Shown here: positions 44,273-54,427 of the stretch, piece by piece | Layout of the letters: the number at the start of each line of letters is the position of its first letter | Position numbering within the stretch: position 1 is the first letter of the stretch | Source: Xylogone sp. PMI_703 | Lineage: Eukaryota > Ascomycota > Leotiomycetes | Direction: 5' to 3' | Assembly (NCBI GenBank): GCA_021399445.1 | Contig: JAJTUQ010000004.1 | Span: forward strand, 6,386,001 to 6,450,000 | DNA: 64,000 nt | Made by a program: the position numbers and the translations under genes | The notes under the pieces: generated by a model | What the model was told of the DNA's origin: nothing | The model's database searches: none | The model's input: the letters and a program-made list of their open reading frames with translations, nothing else

Positions 44273-45454
44273 TCACAACGGCGCAGTTGGCTTTTGAGAG
44301 GCTTCTGCCAAATCCTCCGCTTGCCTCTGCACTCTGACAACTGTTTTCCGCATCGGATCCGCGCCAAGCCAGAGCAGATCTGGACGGCTATCTGCACATT
44401 GAAAGTCAGCCTCTATAACCTTCCGCGGAAGAAGAGTTCTTACAGTGACCGCTTGCGTCAGCAAATAACTTAGCTTTGGTAGCATCTGCGAGGTCTATAT
44501 CCGCAATAATGAGTTCCTCCCCACTGGTCTTGGCAGTACTCAAGACTCGGCCATCGGGTCCTATTATCGCGGAGCAGCCACCAAGAGGTGTGCCCATGAT
44601 AGGATTACCTTTAGTCCTCATTGATTCAATACCAGCATTTGTGAGTATGCCGGTGGAATGTAACACAAAAGATTGGGATTCAATCGCGTAGGTTTGTGAT
44701 TGGTTCAGAGCCCCTAGATATTGAGCCAGTTAAGATATGGGTTGGGGCAAAGCAGCTGAGGGGCATACCTTCAGCGGACATGGACCAAAATCCAGACGAT
44801 CCTTCAACAAATGGATCAAGTGGTGGCCATCCAGCCACGTGGATCTGTTCATGCTGCGAGAATGTATAGTACTTCAACAGAGGCTGATTGTGTTCCCAGC
44901 ACGACAAACTGCCTACTCTGCCCACACCAGGTATATCCACGACCCTTGCTAAGCTATCTCCAGAGCCATCCCCATAGACGGTGCGTTCCATATGCGTGGG
45001 CTTCATCTTGCGGCGCTTCATTTGAATTTCACCATGCTCGTCTATTAGTGCTTGTGAAATATATACTGAATCACCATCTCTTTCGGAGAATCCCAACGAG
45101 ATATTGATTTTGTGAGCTGCCGCCGCGTCGCATATACGTTTCATTTCAGGACTGTCTATTCTCAGCGAGTTCTGAACATATCTCACCCCAAGTTCAAAGT
45201 CAAACGGTCGACCCCTATCCGAGTAGCGATGTCCAAATTAGTGTGAAACTTATCATTGTTACGACCACTCACCAGAACCAACACGGATATCCTGGGATCC
45301 ATGTTTCCGGGAAAGCCACAAGCTTTGCGCCTGCTTTTGCAGCTTCTTCAACGATAGAGCATGTTTTGTTGACTGTTCCCTCCAAGTCAAGCCAAACCGG
45401 CTCATGCTGCGTCACTGCCACTCGTACAACAGACGATTTTACTGCTGAACCCAT
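44273..45454 (-). CDS. Nitrilase (carbon-nitrogen hydrolase family, fungal arylacetonitrilase/cyanide hydratase type)
   Basis: Four exons on the minus strand, 45454-45273, 45214-44769, 44713-44444 and 44391-44273, give 338 residues. All junctions are GT-AG and keep frame ([37 protein letters not shown]). The Glu-Lys-Cys triad is present: FPETW (about residue 50), [11 protein letters not shown] (about 130) and [13 protein letters not shown] (about 163). [25 protein letters not shown] and [14 protein letters not shown] are typical of fungal nitrilases, which convert nitriles to carboxylic acids and ammonia, forming helical oligomers. Introns of 52-58 bp. It lies between two broken genes, with its promoter near 45460-45800. 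Substrate cannot be told; cyanide hydratase activity is possible but less likely. Confidence 0.9.
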
Positions 45455-46789
45455 GACGCTACAACGAAGAAATATTTAAATTACGGATAAGGTGATAAGG
45501 CTGTTTAGAACAAGATACAATAATTCATCTACGTAGTAACCTATGGTCGTGGCTTCATATAGCAAAATTGCGGAATGAGGGTACGGCTTCAATTCCGCGG
45601 TAAGGTATGGTCGACACTGGGTTGACTTACCGTATTCAGATATTCAGTCGAGCTTCAGAACGATCGGGATTTGATGTGCAGGGGGCGGCCGACGTGCAGG
45701 ATCATAGGTGCTTACTCCGTACTCCATACGCATAATTTACCGTACGGTATCTCAGAAACGAAATATAATCAAATTCGGAGATAAGAGTTGCGATGAAAAG
45801 CTTAAATGATTAGTTATCCTTTACGTCCAAGAAACCAACTGGCTGTGGCACGAAGTATGTGCGCCACCACCCTTTACAGCAGTGTATAAAAACTTAATAA
45901 GACAGCCACAATTTTGGTAATTCCGAAAAAGTACGGATTATTCCACAGTCTTGGCAGCTGCACAATAGATCTTCTCTGTCACATGTATTGGGGTCTTGAT
46001 GATGGGTGGCCCTTGACCAATGCTAAGGGGAATACTCCGTACTGTACATTGGACATTAGTGGTAAATCCATTCCTAATTGTAGGGTTGGACTCTGGGAGT
46101 CTCCAGGAGAGATCTGTGTATTGCCCACAACCATACATCATGAAAAGGAAATGATTTTCTATAATACGAGTAAAATATGAAACAAGATACAAGCATCGCT
46201 GCTCTTTAGTCATCTACTTTCACGAAACAACAACTCAACACACGAGAGTAGTCTGAGTTTACTTACAAGGCTTCATTATACCTACTAATGTTCACGTCTT
46301 CCATCAAGGTCGCAGTTGCTAGTGCCACAAGGAACGCGGGCATCCTAATCGTTAGTGAATTACTGGTTGTCAAATACCATATCACGGCATTCAGCCAAAT
46401 TAAGAATAACAATGCCACCAAACTACCCAAGCATCCCAACCTCAGCGTCGCCTAAGTCGACTTTAATTCTGTCACCTCGCTCACAAGTGCTCTGCAGGGT
46501 CGTACAGTTGTCATTGCTTGCTTCGGAGTCACGAGCTCAATTGGTCTGCAGAATCCTTGGCTGGGGATGTCAATCAACATCTCAGTATACACCAATAGCC
46601 AAAATTGAGTCTCAGCCACATATAGGACAAATGCCATCAATTTTACGAAGTTGGAGCGAACTCGTTCTGTCCAGTTGCTCCATCTTACAACGGCACCACT
46701 AAACAAGAATTTGTCTGTCCCTACTTTCTTATTCTACATTTTAGTCCTTGTTGTCTCAAGCATTTTTACGCTTTCACTTCTAGATTATG
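45455..46789. other. Intergenic region between nitrilase and tannase remnant
   Basis: No intact gene. Two TACTCCGTA words at 45713-45721 and 46033-46041. A 115-codon frame at 46355-46702 overlaps frames on the other strand and is not accepted; it may cover the decayed 5' end of the tannase-like gene. Confidence 0.4.
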
Positions 46790-48363
46790 CAGATCGTTCC
46801 AAATCAGCTTTGGAACCACTTACTCGGCGAAGTCACCTTACTATCTGACATAAGGTGCTATGCAACTCAGTTACTGCGCCCTAAGATTCCTGAACTGCGC
46901 ATCCTTAGCATTAAGACGGCTGAAGTCTCCAATCATAATGTACCATCTTACCGGATGCGCTTGAACCACCTGGCTCCTGGGATAGCTTCACCAACCTTGC
47001 ATTTTGCAACGTAACGGTCACTTATACACACCTGAATTGGAACGATGTGATCAATGTGTGATATATCTACCATCTAATGGTTGGAATGGAAGGTTCTTAG
47101 CAGCCCGCTCAATGGGAATGTTTATCATGGAACCTTCTTTAGCAGAGGGATTTGCGGTCGCAACAACAGACGGAGGCCACTCAGACTCACCGAGCTCGGC
47201 CCCGCAGTATACTATTGACTGGGCTTTATCAAGTCCAGGAAATGTAAACTGGCCTTTGCTTGTAGACTTTTCATACATTGCACTTCATGACATGGCAATG
47301 ATTGCTAAGTCCATTACCGAGTCATTTTACGGCGTTTCTCCGCAGTACTCGTACTTTCACGGAGCTTCGACAGGCGGGCGACAAGCGCTCATGCTTGCTC
47401 AAAGACACCCCGAAGACTTCAACGGCATTATCTGCATTGAATTCGCTATCAATTGGACAAAGTTTCTGTTTTCTAGCATATGGCCTCAATTCATCATGGA
47501 CCGGTTAGGCCATTTTCCCAGGCCTTGCGAAATTAATGCCATCACAGCAGCAGCAATTGCTGCTTGTGATGAACTAGAGGGAGTGAAAGATGGCATTATC
47601 TCCTTACCAGGTCTCTGTGATTTTGATCCTCACTCAATCATTGGAGAAACTTTTGAGTGTGAAGGAGAACCTCTTCAATTCTCAGCTGCAGCTGCCGATA
47701 TCATAGAGTCTGCCTTGGTTGGCCCACGAAGCCGGACCGGAGCATTCCAATGGTATGGAGTAACCCAGGGTTTTGCTCTTGCAGGTCCTGGCTACGGAGC
47801 GGCGATGACCGACTGCGACGAAGCTAGAAACTGCAAAAGTTCCCCATTTCCGATTTCTATTGTTCGGGCAACGCATTGGGTGATGAAAGATCCCCTCGCC
47901 ACGCGTGAGAACATAAGTCATGCTGAGTGGGACGTGATTTTCCACAGCTTCGTCAATGAGTACAATTCAATCATTGGAACCGTAGATCCAGGATCTCTCC
48001 GAGTTCCGAGCAGCTGGCGGAAAGCTACTTTCGTGGCATGGAATGAGAGACCAGTTAATCCCTGTCAATGGCTCTGTAGATTACTATGAGAAGGTTAAGA
48101 GGCTTGACCCGGACATAGAAGACTATTACCGACTATTTCTAGCCCCTGGTGTTGGCCATTGCTTCAACTGCGGGATAACTCCTTATGGCATGAACGGCGC
48201 CATTATAAATTGGGTGGAACACGGGATTGCTCCTAATATATTGCTTTCTAAGGGAAAGGACGGATTAGGTACTTATGCAGAGAGGCCGTCATGCATGTAT
48301 CCGCGCCTACAGACTTATGTAGGGAGTGATGCAACAAAATCTTCCTGCTTCACTTGTGGGTAG
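46790..48363 (+). pseudogene. Tannase/feruloyl esterase family gene with frameshifts
   Basis: Similarity to the fungal tannase/feruloyl esterase family runs through three frames. Segment 1 (to about 46945) ends IPELRILSIKTAEVSNHNV. Segment 2 reads LPDALEPPGSWDSFTNLAFC and NVTVTYTHLNWNDVINV, then a stop at about 47060. Segment 3 (about 47064-47990) reads VIYLPSNGWNGRFLAARSM, TTDGGHSD, the nucleophile elbow YFHGASTGGRQALMLAQ (G-A-S-T-G-G) and CDELEGVKDGIISLPGLCDF. Near 47990 one extra G shifts the frame to segment 4: LSEFRAAGGKLLSWHGMRDQ and PGVGHCFNCG (catalytic Asp and His region), stopping at 48363. Such enzymes are secreted and release gallic or ferulic acid from plant esters. With at least two indels in conserved stretches this copy should be inactive unless they are assembly errors. 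Confidence 0.8.
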
Positions 48364-49317
48364 AAGGAATAGAAAAGATAATCTCGGGTGGGGTATTTGG
48401 ATGAAGTAGCTCGAGGGAGTTGCTTCACGATAATAGCTCAGCTTTTGCCGGATATATTAGTATGAAGGATCGTAATCGCAATAATTTGGCTCTTCAAGTA
48501 AGATCTATAGCCTTCTCCAGATAGAATTAATCATAGGAAAGGTGTCTAGACAAACACTCCTTTTATTGCTTATTATAAAGTTAAGGTCGTGTCGGGATTC
48601 GAGAGCACTGTACCCTGGTAAGACTATTTGTACCGTGCTAAATGCTGTGATAAACAAACAAATGTTTCAGAAACCCTACCAAATTCCTTTATAAGCCGTG
48701 TACGCAATATAAAGTGTTCCTCCAAGTCTTGGTTCTTACTATTGATACCTAGGGGGATATAGTTTGACTTGTAGAGTTCGTTTGTCTTACTCTATATCCA
48801 CTTAAAGCTATGGAAGAAAGAAAACTTGTAGCTCGGTTCTTTTCTGGACTAATACCTTAAAGAGCAATATCTGTACAAGCCCTTGTCGAAAGTCTATATT
48901 TTGGTTTGCTAATATTTTGTTCTTTTGCCGCGTTGTAATCGTTAGCCTGAGGATCCCACTCTTGCTTCCCAACCTTCCGCCGCCACGTGCATAATCATAG
49001 ATCTATGGTTTTATTCTAGGTGACTAAGCCTTGGATGACCTATCTCTAAAAGTGGAGGAACAACCTCCTTGATATTGATAAGGAATCTTGTCCTGCGCTA
49101 GCTTATACTCTCGTGAGCGGTTTTGTTATGTGATAGGAAGCTGATCGTTAGATAGAGGATCCCTATCATAAGCTGGAGCTGACTCATCTACGGTTTAACA
49201 GGAGACCGAACTCCAGTGGTTTCTTCAGATACAAATCAAAATTTACTACTTGGCGGGCGAAAGGCGATCGCGCATATTTTTTTTGGCAACACATTCACTT
49301 AGACTACTCATACCGAG
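48364..49317. other. Intergenic region upstream of the amine oxidase
   Basis: No recognisable gene; presumed amine oxidase promoter at the right end, which includes a T8 run near 49278. Confidence 0.4.
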
Positions 49318-51516
49318 ATGTCGGAATCCTCAGAGACAGGAATAAGCCTCCACCCTCTGGACCCGTTGGTTCCTCGGGAAATTTCGTTGGTGAGGGCTCC
49401 TCTTTCATATAGTAACCTGAGCTGACTTTAGCAAAAAGGCTTCCAAGCTCATTAAGAACACATTTCTCAGTAGCAACATAACTTTCAGAGCTATTACATT
49501 GGCTGAACCTGCTAAGAAGTCACTAATTTCCTACCTCGATGCTGAGCGTAGAGGGCTACCTCTTCCCCCACCTCCACCACGTATTGCCAAAGTGTTATAC
49601 TATTTAGATAAACCTACCCAGTTTCGTGAAATCAAGGTCAATCTCACCACCCAAACCGTTTTTGATGAGAAGAACTTAGATGGTAAACATGCTTTCGTGG
49701 ATGCTGGTGAGATGAAAAAATGTGAAAAGGCTTGCCTCAGTGATCCTGGTGTGCAAGAAGCAATCAAAGAATTACAGTTACCGGAAGAAGCGGTTGTTGT
49801 GTGTGACCCCTGGACTTATTCCCCAGACGGTGAAAATGATATGAGCCGGCGAGTCGTGATGGTAAGAACGAGACCAGTCTCCATAGCGTGTTGCACTCCA
49901 GACGCGCTAACATCCTGCTAGTGTTTCATGTATATGAAACTAGGTGAGCACGGCGATGCCAATCATTATGCCTATCCACTCGACATTGTTGTTGAGTTAG
50001 ATGATGAGCAAAAGGTCATGCAAATCCTGAAGCTGCCATCTGGTGAGAATGACGAGATGGTTCCAGCAAAGGGAAAGCTCAAGCCTTTTGACCGCAATAA
50101 GATCCACTCAACCAGCGAATACCATCCAGATCTTATACAAGGACACAGAGATACAGTGAGGCCCTACCAAATTATTCAGCCCCAGGGACCTTCATTCCAT
50201 GCGCAAGGAAACCTGATCATATGGGAGAAATGGAGATTTAGAGTTGGCTTCAACTATAGAGAAGGTATGGTCATCCATGATATCTCTTATGATGGAAGAC
50301 AAGTCTTTTATAGACTATCATGTTCCGAGATGTTTGTTCCATATGGTGATTCAAGACGCCCTTATCCTCGAAAGGCAGCTTTTGATTTTGGTAATAATGG
50401 AGCGGGTGTCAATGCTAATAACTTAGAACTTGGTAAGTTTCATTAAGCATTCCGACCTAGTTCTTCACTGACTCATGAAATATAGGATGTGATTGCTTGG
50501 GTCATATCAAGTACTTCAATGCATACCATCATACTAACGACGGTGTTCCTGTGACACTTCCCAACGTGATTTGTTGCCACGAAATCGATGACGGTATTCT
50601 TTGGAAGCATACCAATTATCGTACCAACAACGCGGTCGTCACTCGATCTCGCGTACTCGTTTTGCAGACAATAATCACCGTCAGCAATTATGAGTATATA
50701 TTTGCATTTCAGTTTAATCAAGCTGCAGAAATCTCATATGAAGTGAGAGCTACCGGTATTCTCAGCACTAATCCAATTGATATTGGAGATAGTGTTCCCT
50801 ATGGAACTGTTGTTGCTCCAGGTGTCATGGCTCCATATCATCAGCATCTTTTCTGTCTTCGAATTGACCCTGCTATTGATGGAACTGAAAACTCACTCTT
50901 ACTGGAAGAGTCCGTTCCAATGCCGTTGGATGATCCAAATAATGCCAGCCGCGTCGGATACGTGGCTACTAAAAAGTATATAGAGAACGAGACACCCTTG
51001 GAGACGGACAATAGGACCAGTCGCACGTTCAAGATTGTCAATGAAAATATCCTGAATCCAGTGACCGGAACCCCTGTCGGGTATAAACTCGTACCGCACT
51101 ACTCACAGATGCTCTTGGCGGATCCTACATCGTACCATTCAATTCGGTCTGAATTTGGAAGCCACCCTGTCTGGGTGACGAAGTACCAGGACAACGAACT
51201 TTTTGCTGCGGGAGACTATACTCTGCAGTCTGAAATCGGCTCAGGTGTAGCTACTTGGATAAAATCACGGGACAGGCCGCAAAGTGTCCGCAATGAGGAC
51301 ATTGTCATATGGCATACATTTGGTACCACTCATAACCCTCGTATTGAAGATTGGCCTGTGATGCCTGTTGAGAAAATGATGGTCACTCTGAAACCGGTGA
51401 ATTTCTTCTCCCGGAACCCAGCACTGGATGTTCCAATGTCCAGGCAAGCTGACAACAAGAGCGTGTTGGTACCCGATGGCACAACATCCAGTTGTTGTCC
51501 GGCACCCAAGCTCTGA
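49318..51516 (+). CDS. Copper amine oxidase (topaquinone-containing primary-amine oxidase)
   Basis: Four exons, 49318-49385, 49432-49861, 49922-50432 and 50486-51516, give 679 residues, the usual fungal length. Intron 1 needs donor GTTGGT to keep frame (REIS|KKASKLIKN). The enzyme oxidises primary amines to aldehydes, releasing ammonia and H2O2, and lets the cell use amines as nitrogen source. The cofactor motif N-Y-x-Y is seen as SNYEYIF (Tyr about residue 404, modified to topaquinone). Copper ligands are HQH in PYHQHLF and the later His in FGTTHNPRIEDWPVMP. The N2/N3 domains precede (HPLDPL, ITFRAITLAEPAKKSLI), and YRLSCSEMFVPYGD and LGCDCLGHIKYF are conserved. Between the Cys-rich LGCDCLG block and the copper site it shows substitutions (YFNAYHHTNDG) relative to the common YFDGxxxD. 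No peroxisomal signal is obvious at the end (PAPKL). Confidence 0.92.
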
Positions 51517-52164
51517 GCTTTAACTCAGATCGGCATTCATAAACTAGACTATGTAACACGGATAACAAGTACATAACAGACATAGATTCGAATAAATATA
51601 TCTCGTACTTCCATTCCGGGCTAAATGTTCCTGAAGGCACTTACAATACGGACACGCCCATTTTCTGATCCCAGGACGGGCGTGCCTTTTGGTTCTCCTA
51701 CTGGGCAACTTCCCAAGCTATCCTAACACCCCCGCACACCCCACAGACCCCTTCAGCCCGTAATGGAAACTACCAATATCATCCTGGGTCTAATGATATC
51801 TTAAATCCACGGAGCGGTTCTTCATTTCATTTCACGGTGCTTCTGATGACATTACTAATGCCGCATGGTCAACTACCCTATCAGAACCCAGATATATAGT
51901 AGTATAAGTAGCCAGGTAACTGGAGATTTCCTTTTGCTCTAACATACCCCAAGTCTGAACCAATACCTCCTTAGATACTAGGGGTAAGGATATTTTTGAT
52001 TTTCTGATTTAAAATACTTCGTTTCCTAGGCTTGGAAAATGGGACTAATTTTGATTTTACGATGAAAATGGCTGTATTGATGCATGAGGTTTCGTTATGC
52101 GTTTGAAGATGCAATTTCCACCAGTCTTTCACGTTGGTCATGCTTTTGCCTATTCCGTCCACAG
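51517..52164. other. Intergenic region after the amine oxidase
   Basis: No gene. An imperfect inverted repeat around 51655-51690 (GGACACGCCC...GGGCGTGCC) could form a hairpin near the amine oxidase 3' end. Confidence 0.4.
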
Positions 52165-52617
52165 GACCAAGGAAGACTTATAAACTCTCCTTGCCATTCC
52201 CAAAAGTGTAAAATGGACACTATTCTCAATTGCCTCAGACACTAGAAAATACGTAGAAGCTATCCTACTAAATAGAGACAGAGAGTTTGGGGCGGATATA
52301 TACGTAACAGAAAGAGACTACACGCTCGAGGAAATTGTGCAAATCATGAATGAGAAGATGGTCTGGTGGTGACGTACGAGCAGATCACGGAAGAAGAGTT
52401 CAAGAAGAGGTCGCAGGCAAAATGTTTCCTAGAGTTCTTTCAGCAAGATAGGGTCCAAGCTATGAGTTTCGGAGCAGAATATGCCTTTCTTGATAAAGTT
52501 GGGGTACTGGACGCTGGCCAACAGGTGAGTTCGGGTCTTCTTTATGTATGCCTAATTTAAGTGCTGCTGATGAATCTACAGATTCTCGGTGAAACTCTAG
52601 AAAGCTACGAGAAATGA
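52165..52617 (+). pseudogene. C-terminal fragment of an NmrA-like NAD(P)-binding protein, frameshifted
   Basis: One frame reads KWTLFSIASDTRKYVEAILL, NRDREFGADIYV and YTLEEIVQIMNEKM, then runs into TGA at 52371-52373. In another frame it resumes LVVTYEQITEEEFKKRSQ and SFGAEYAFLDKVGVLDAGQQ, and after a 54-56 bp GTGAGT...ACAG intron ends ILGETLESYEK. The pattern (D-T-x-K-Y-V-x-A-I-L, Y-T-x-E-E-I) is that of fungal NmrA-like negative regulators and NAD(P)-sensor proteins. The N-terminal Rossmann part is absent. It is a broken remnant. Confidence 0.6.
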
Positions 52618-52950
52618 ATTAGTAACATTACTGAGGCTCTCCAAATGCAATAGCCATAAGGATGCGAATACTATTTCGAGAGTTTCAAACTCTTGTAGGC
52701 TTAGGGAATTCTTGTGTTAAATGCCTGAAGTAGGAGCCGTTTACTGAGGGAATAAATTAATATTTTAAAATAGCTAAGATCTAAATACGTCGTTTTACCT
52801 CGACTATTTTGCAATGTCTGTAATAGGACTATCAAATGTATAAAGATTAATGTTCAAAACATGCAGTGAGCTATTCTAATCGCTTCTACTAAACCGAACC
52901 AAGGGCTATTTCCACCTAACTAATTATACTGAATAGTATTGGTATATCTC
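52618..52950. other. AT-rich spacer
   Basis: No gene recognised; convergent 3' regions. Confidence 0.4.
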
Positions 52951-53744
52951 TTATAATTCCATCTTTTCGTTTTTGGCTTTCGCTCGCTCTTTCTTATTAT
53001 CTATCCATTGCGCCAACATAGTCTGGGGCTTCATGACCAGTGCACCTAATATACAGAGCAAGGTTGCACATAGTTGAAACAAATACATGACCACGGTTCC
53101 TCCAGGCCAGAAGAATTTAACCACTTCGCTAGTTTGATAAAGGTCTTCTTGCGTCTTGATATACCATCTACCATCTTCTTCACTGCGTTTGAGGTGGAGG
53201 ATGGTCGTGAGATGCACATCAGATTTATAAAACGGTACAAACCAGATACTGAAAATCTGATGAATGTTTACAAACAGAATCGGACAAGTTTCATCAAACC
53301 CTGTTCTCATCAGTGTTCCGAGCACTCCGCCGAATCATGAGATTTTCCTAGATACATGGAAACATACCAGAGCATTCCACGTCAAGTACAATCTTTGGCG
53401 AGAGAATCTTATACCACCGGTAGATCATCCAAATAACCCAACGCGAATTTATGACTCCAATAAGAGGAATCGTGATATTACTGAAGCTAGGAGCGCGACA
53501 TAGCGGGTGGATAAATGCAGCGTCGGGGAGAAAGTAAGTCTCCAGAGCATATTTTTGCTCCGTGGGAGATCCTTCCGTCAACAGATGTATAACCTTTGGT
53601 ATTTCTTCCTCTGTGAATAAAAAAAATAGTTAGAAATATCCGTCATTTCGACCCAGTAACAACAGAGGGAACCACTGGCCAAACTTCATAAAGGGCATGT
53701 TTTCTGAGCAGCTGTATAGATGTACACTTACTTGGTCGTTCCAT
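52951..53744 (-). CDS. SigF-like NTF2-fold domain protein with C-terminal membrane segment
   Basis: Three exons on the minus strand, 53744-53732 (13 nt), 53610-53368 and 53300-52951, give 201 residues. The junctions MERPK|EEIPKVIHLL and VECS|GFDETCPILF keep frame. The NTF2-like part contains ETYFLPDAAFIHPLCRAPSF, NSRWVIWMIYRWYKILSPKI, FVNIHQIFSIWFVPFYKS and TTILHLKRS. EVVKFFWPGGTVVMYLFQLC begins a C-terminal hydrophobic helix (about residues 150-180), and a basic tail follows (DNKKERAKAKNEKMEL). The family is conserved in filamentous fungi and annotated as SigF-like NTF2-like; its role is not established. The tail suggests membrane anchoring with the globular part in the cytosol. The tiny first exon is supported by its AAGTAAGT donor and by homologous N-termini. 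Confidence 0.82.
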
Positions 53745-54427
53745 ATCGAGCTACTTCAAATGGAGGGGGTATACACTATGTTTGGGTGAATTAGCTGCGC
53801 ATTCACGTATCAAATCGACCTCAGTTGGTGTAGACGGATTGATGATGTTGAGTTTCTTGCAAGTTCTCGCCATGATGTCATGAGGGCTCTGACACCATCG
53901 CATGCTAACAGAACAAAGTCGGCCGGAAGCGGACGTTTCACATGCCAATATCACGTAACCCACTAATCCATCTCGCCCATCCGCCATCTTTCGTCGTAAA
54001 TTTAATCACAATAAGTGAACCTTGAGGGCTTTCAAGATATTGTCAATGGGTGCAGTATTTAGCCCCGAAACTACAGTCTTGTGCCTGCTCACCTTAACAT
54101 GATGTTGGTTAATTTCGCGCTCGACGGTAGCTCATGATGACCTCTGCGTAACGGCGGCACAAAACACAGCACAAAGTGCTATATACGCATATATTGTTAG
54201 ATTATTTATGTCTTCTAAATCTCCTGCTATACAGAAATCCAATAGTGGATCGAGACTTCTGAGGGCTTGGATGCGGTAGTCTGGGAACAACTTTTATGGA
54301 AAGGCGACTGGTGCATTATAATGTAGTCCTGAAACCCATACGGAGTAAACATTACTCGTCACACCGCAGTATCTATATTATCACGTATAGCTTTAATTAT
54401 CGGGCCCTGGCACGATCTCTATATCAA
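53745..54427. other. Intergenic region
   Basis: No gene accepted. A 78-codon minus-strand frame (53987-53751) directly upstream of the SigF-like gene starts with ATG but has no recognisable family. Confidence 0.4.

Noticed and set aside
53751..53987. 78-codon minus-strand frame just upstream of the SigF-like gene
   Set aside because: The SigF-like gene has its own good start and 13-nt first exon; this frame has no recognisable family.
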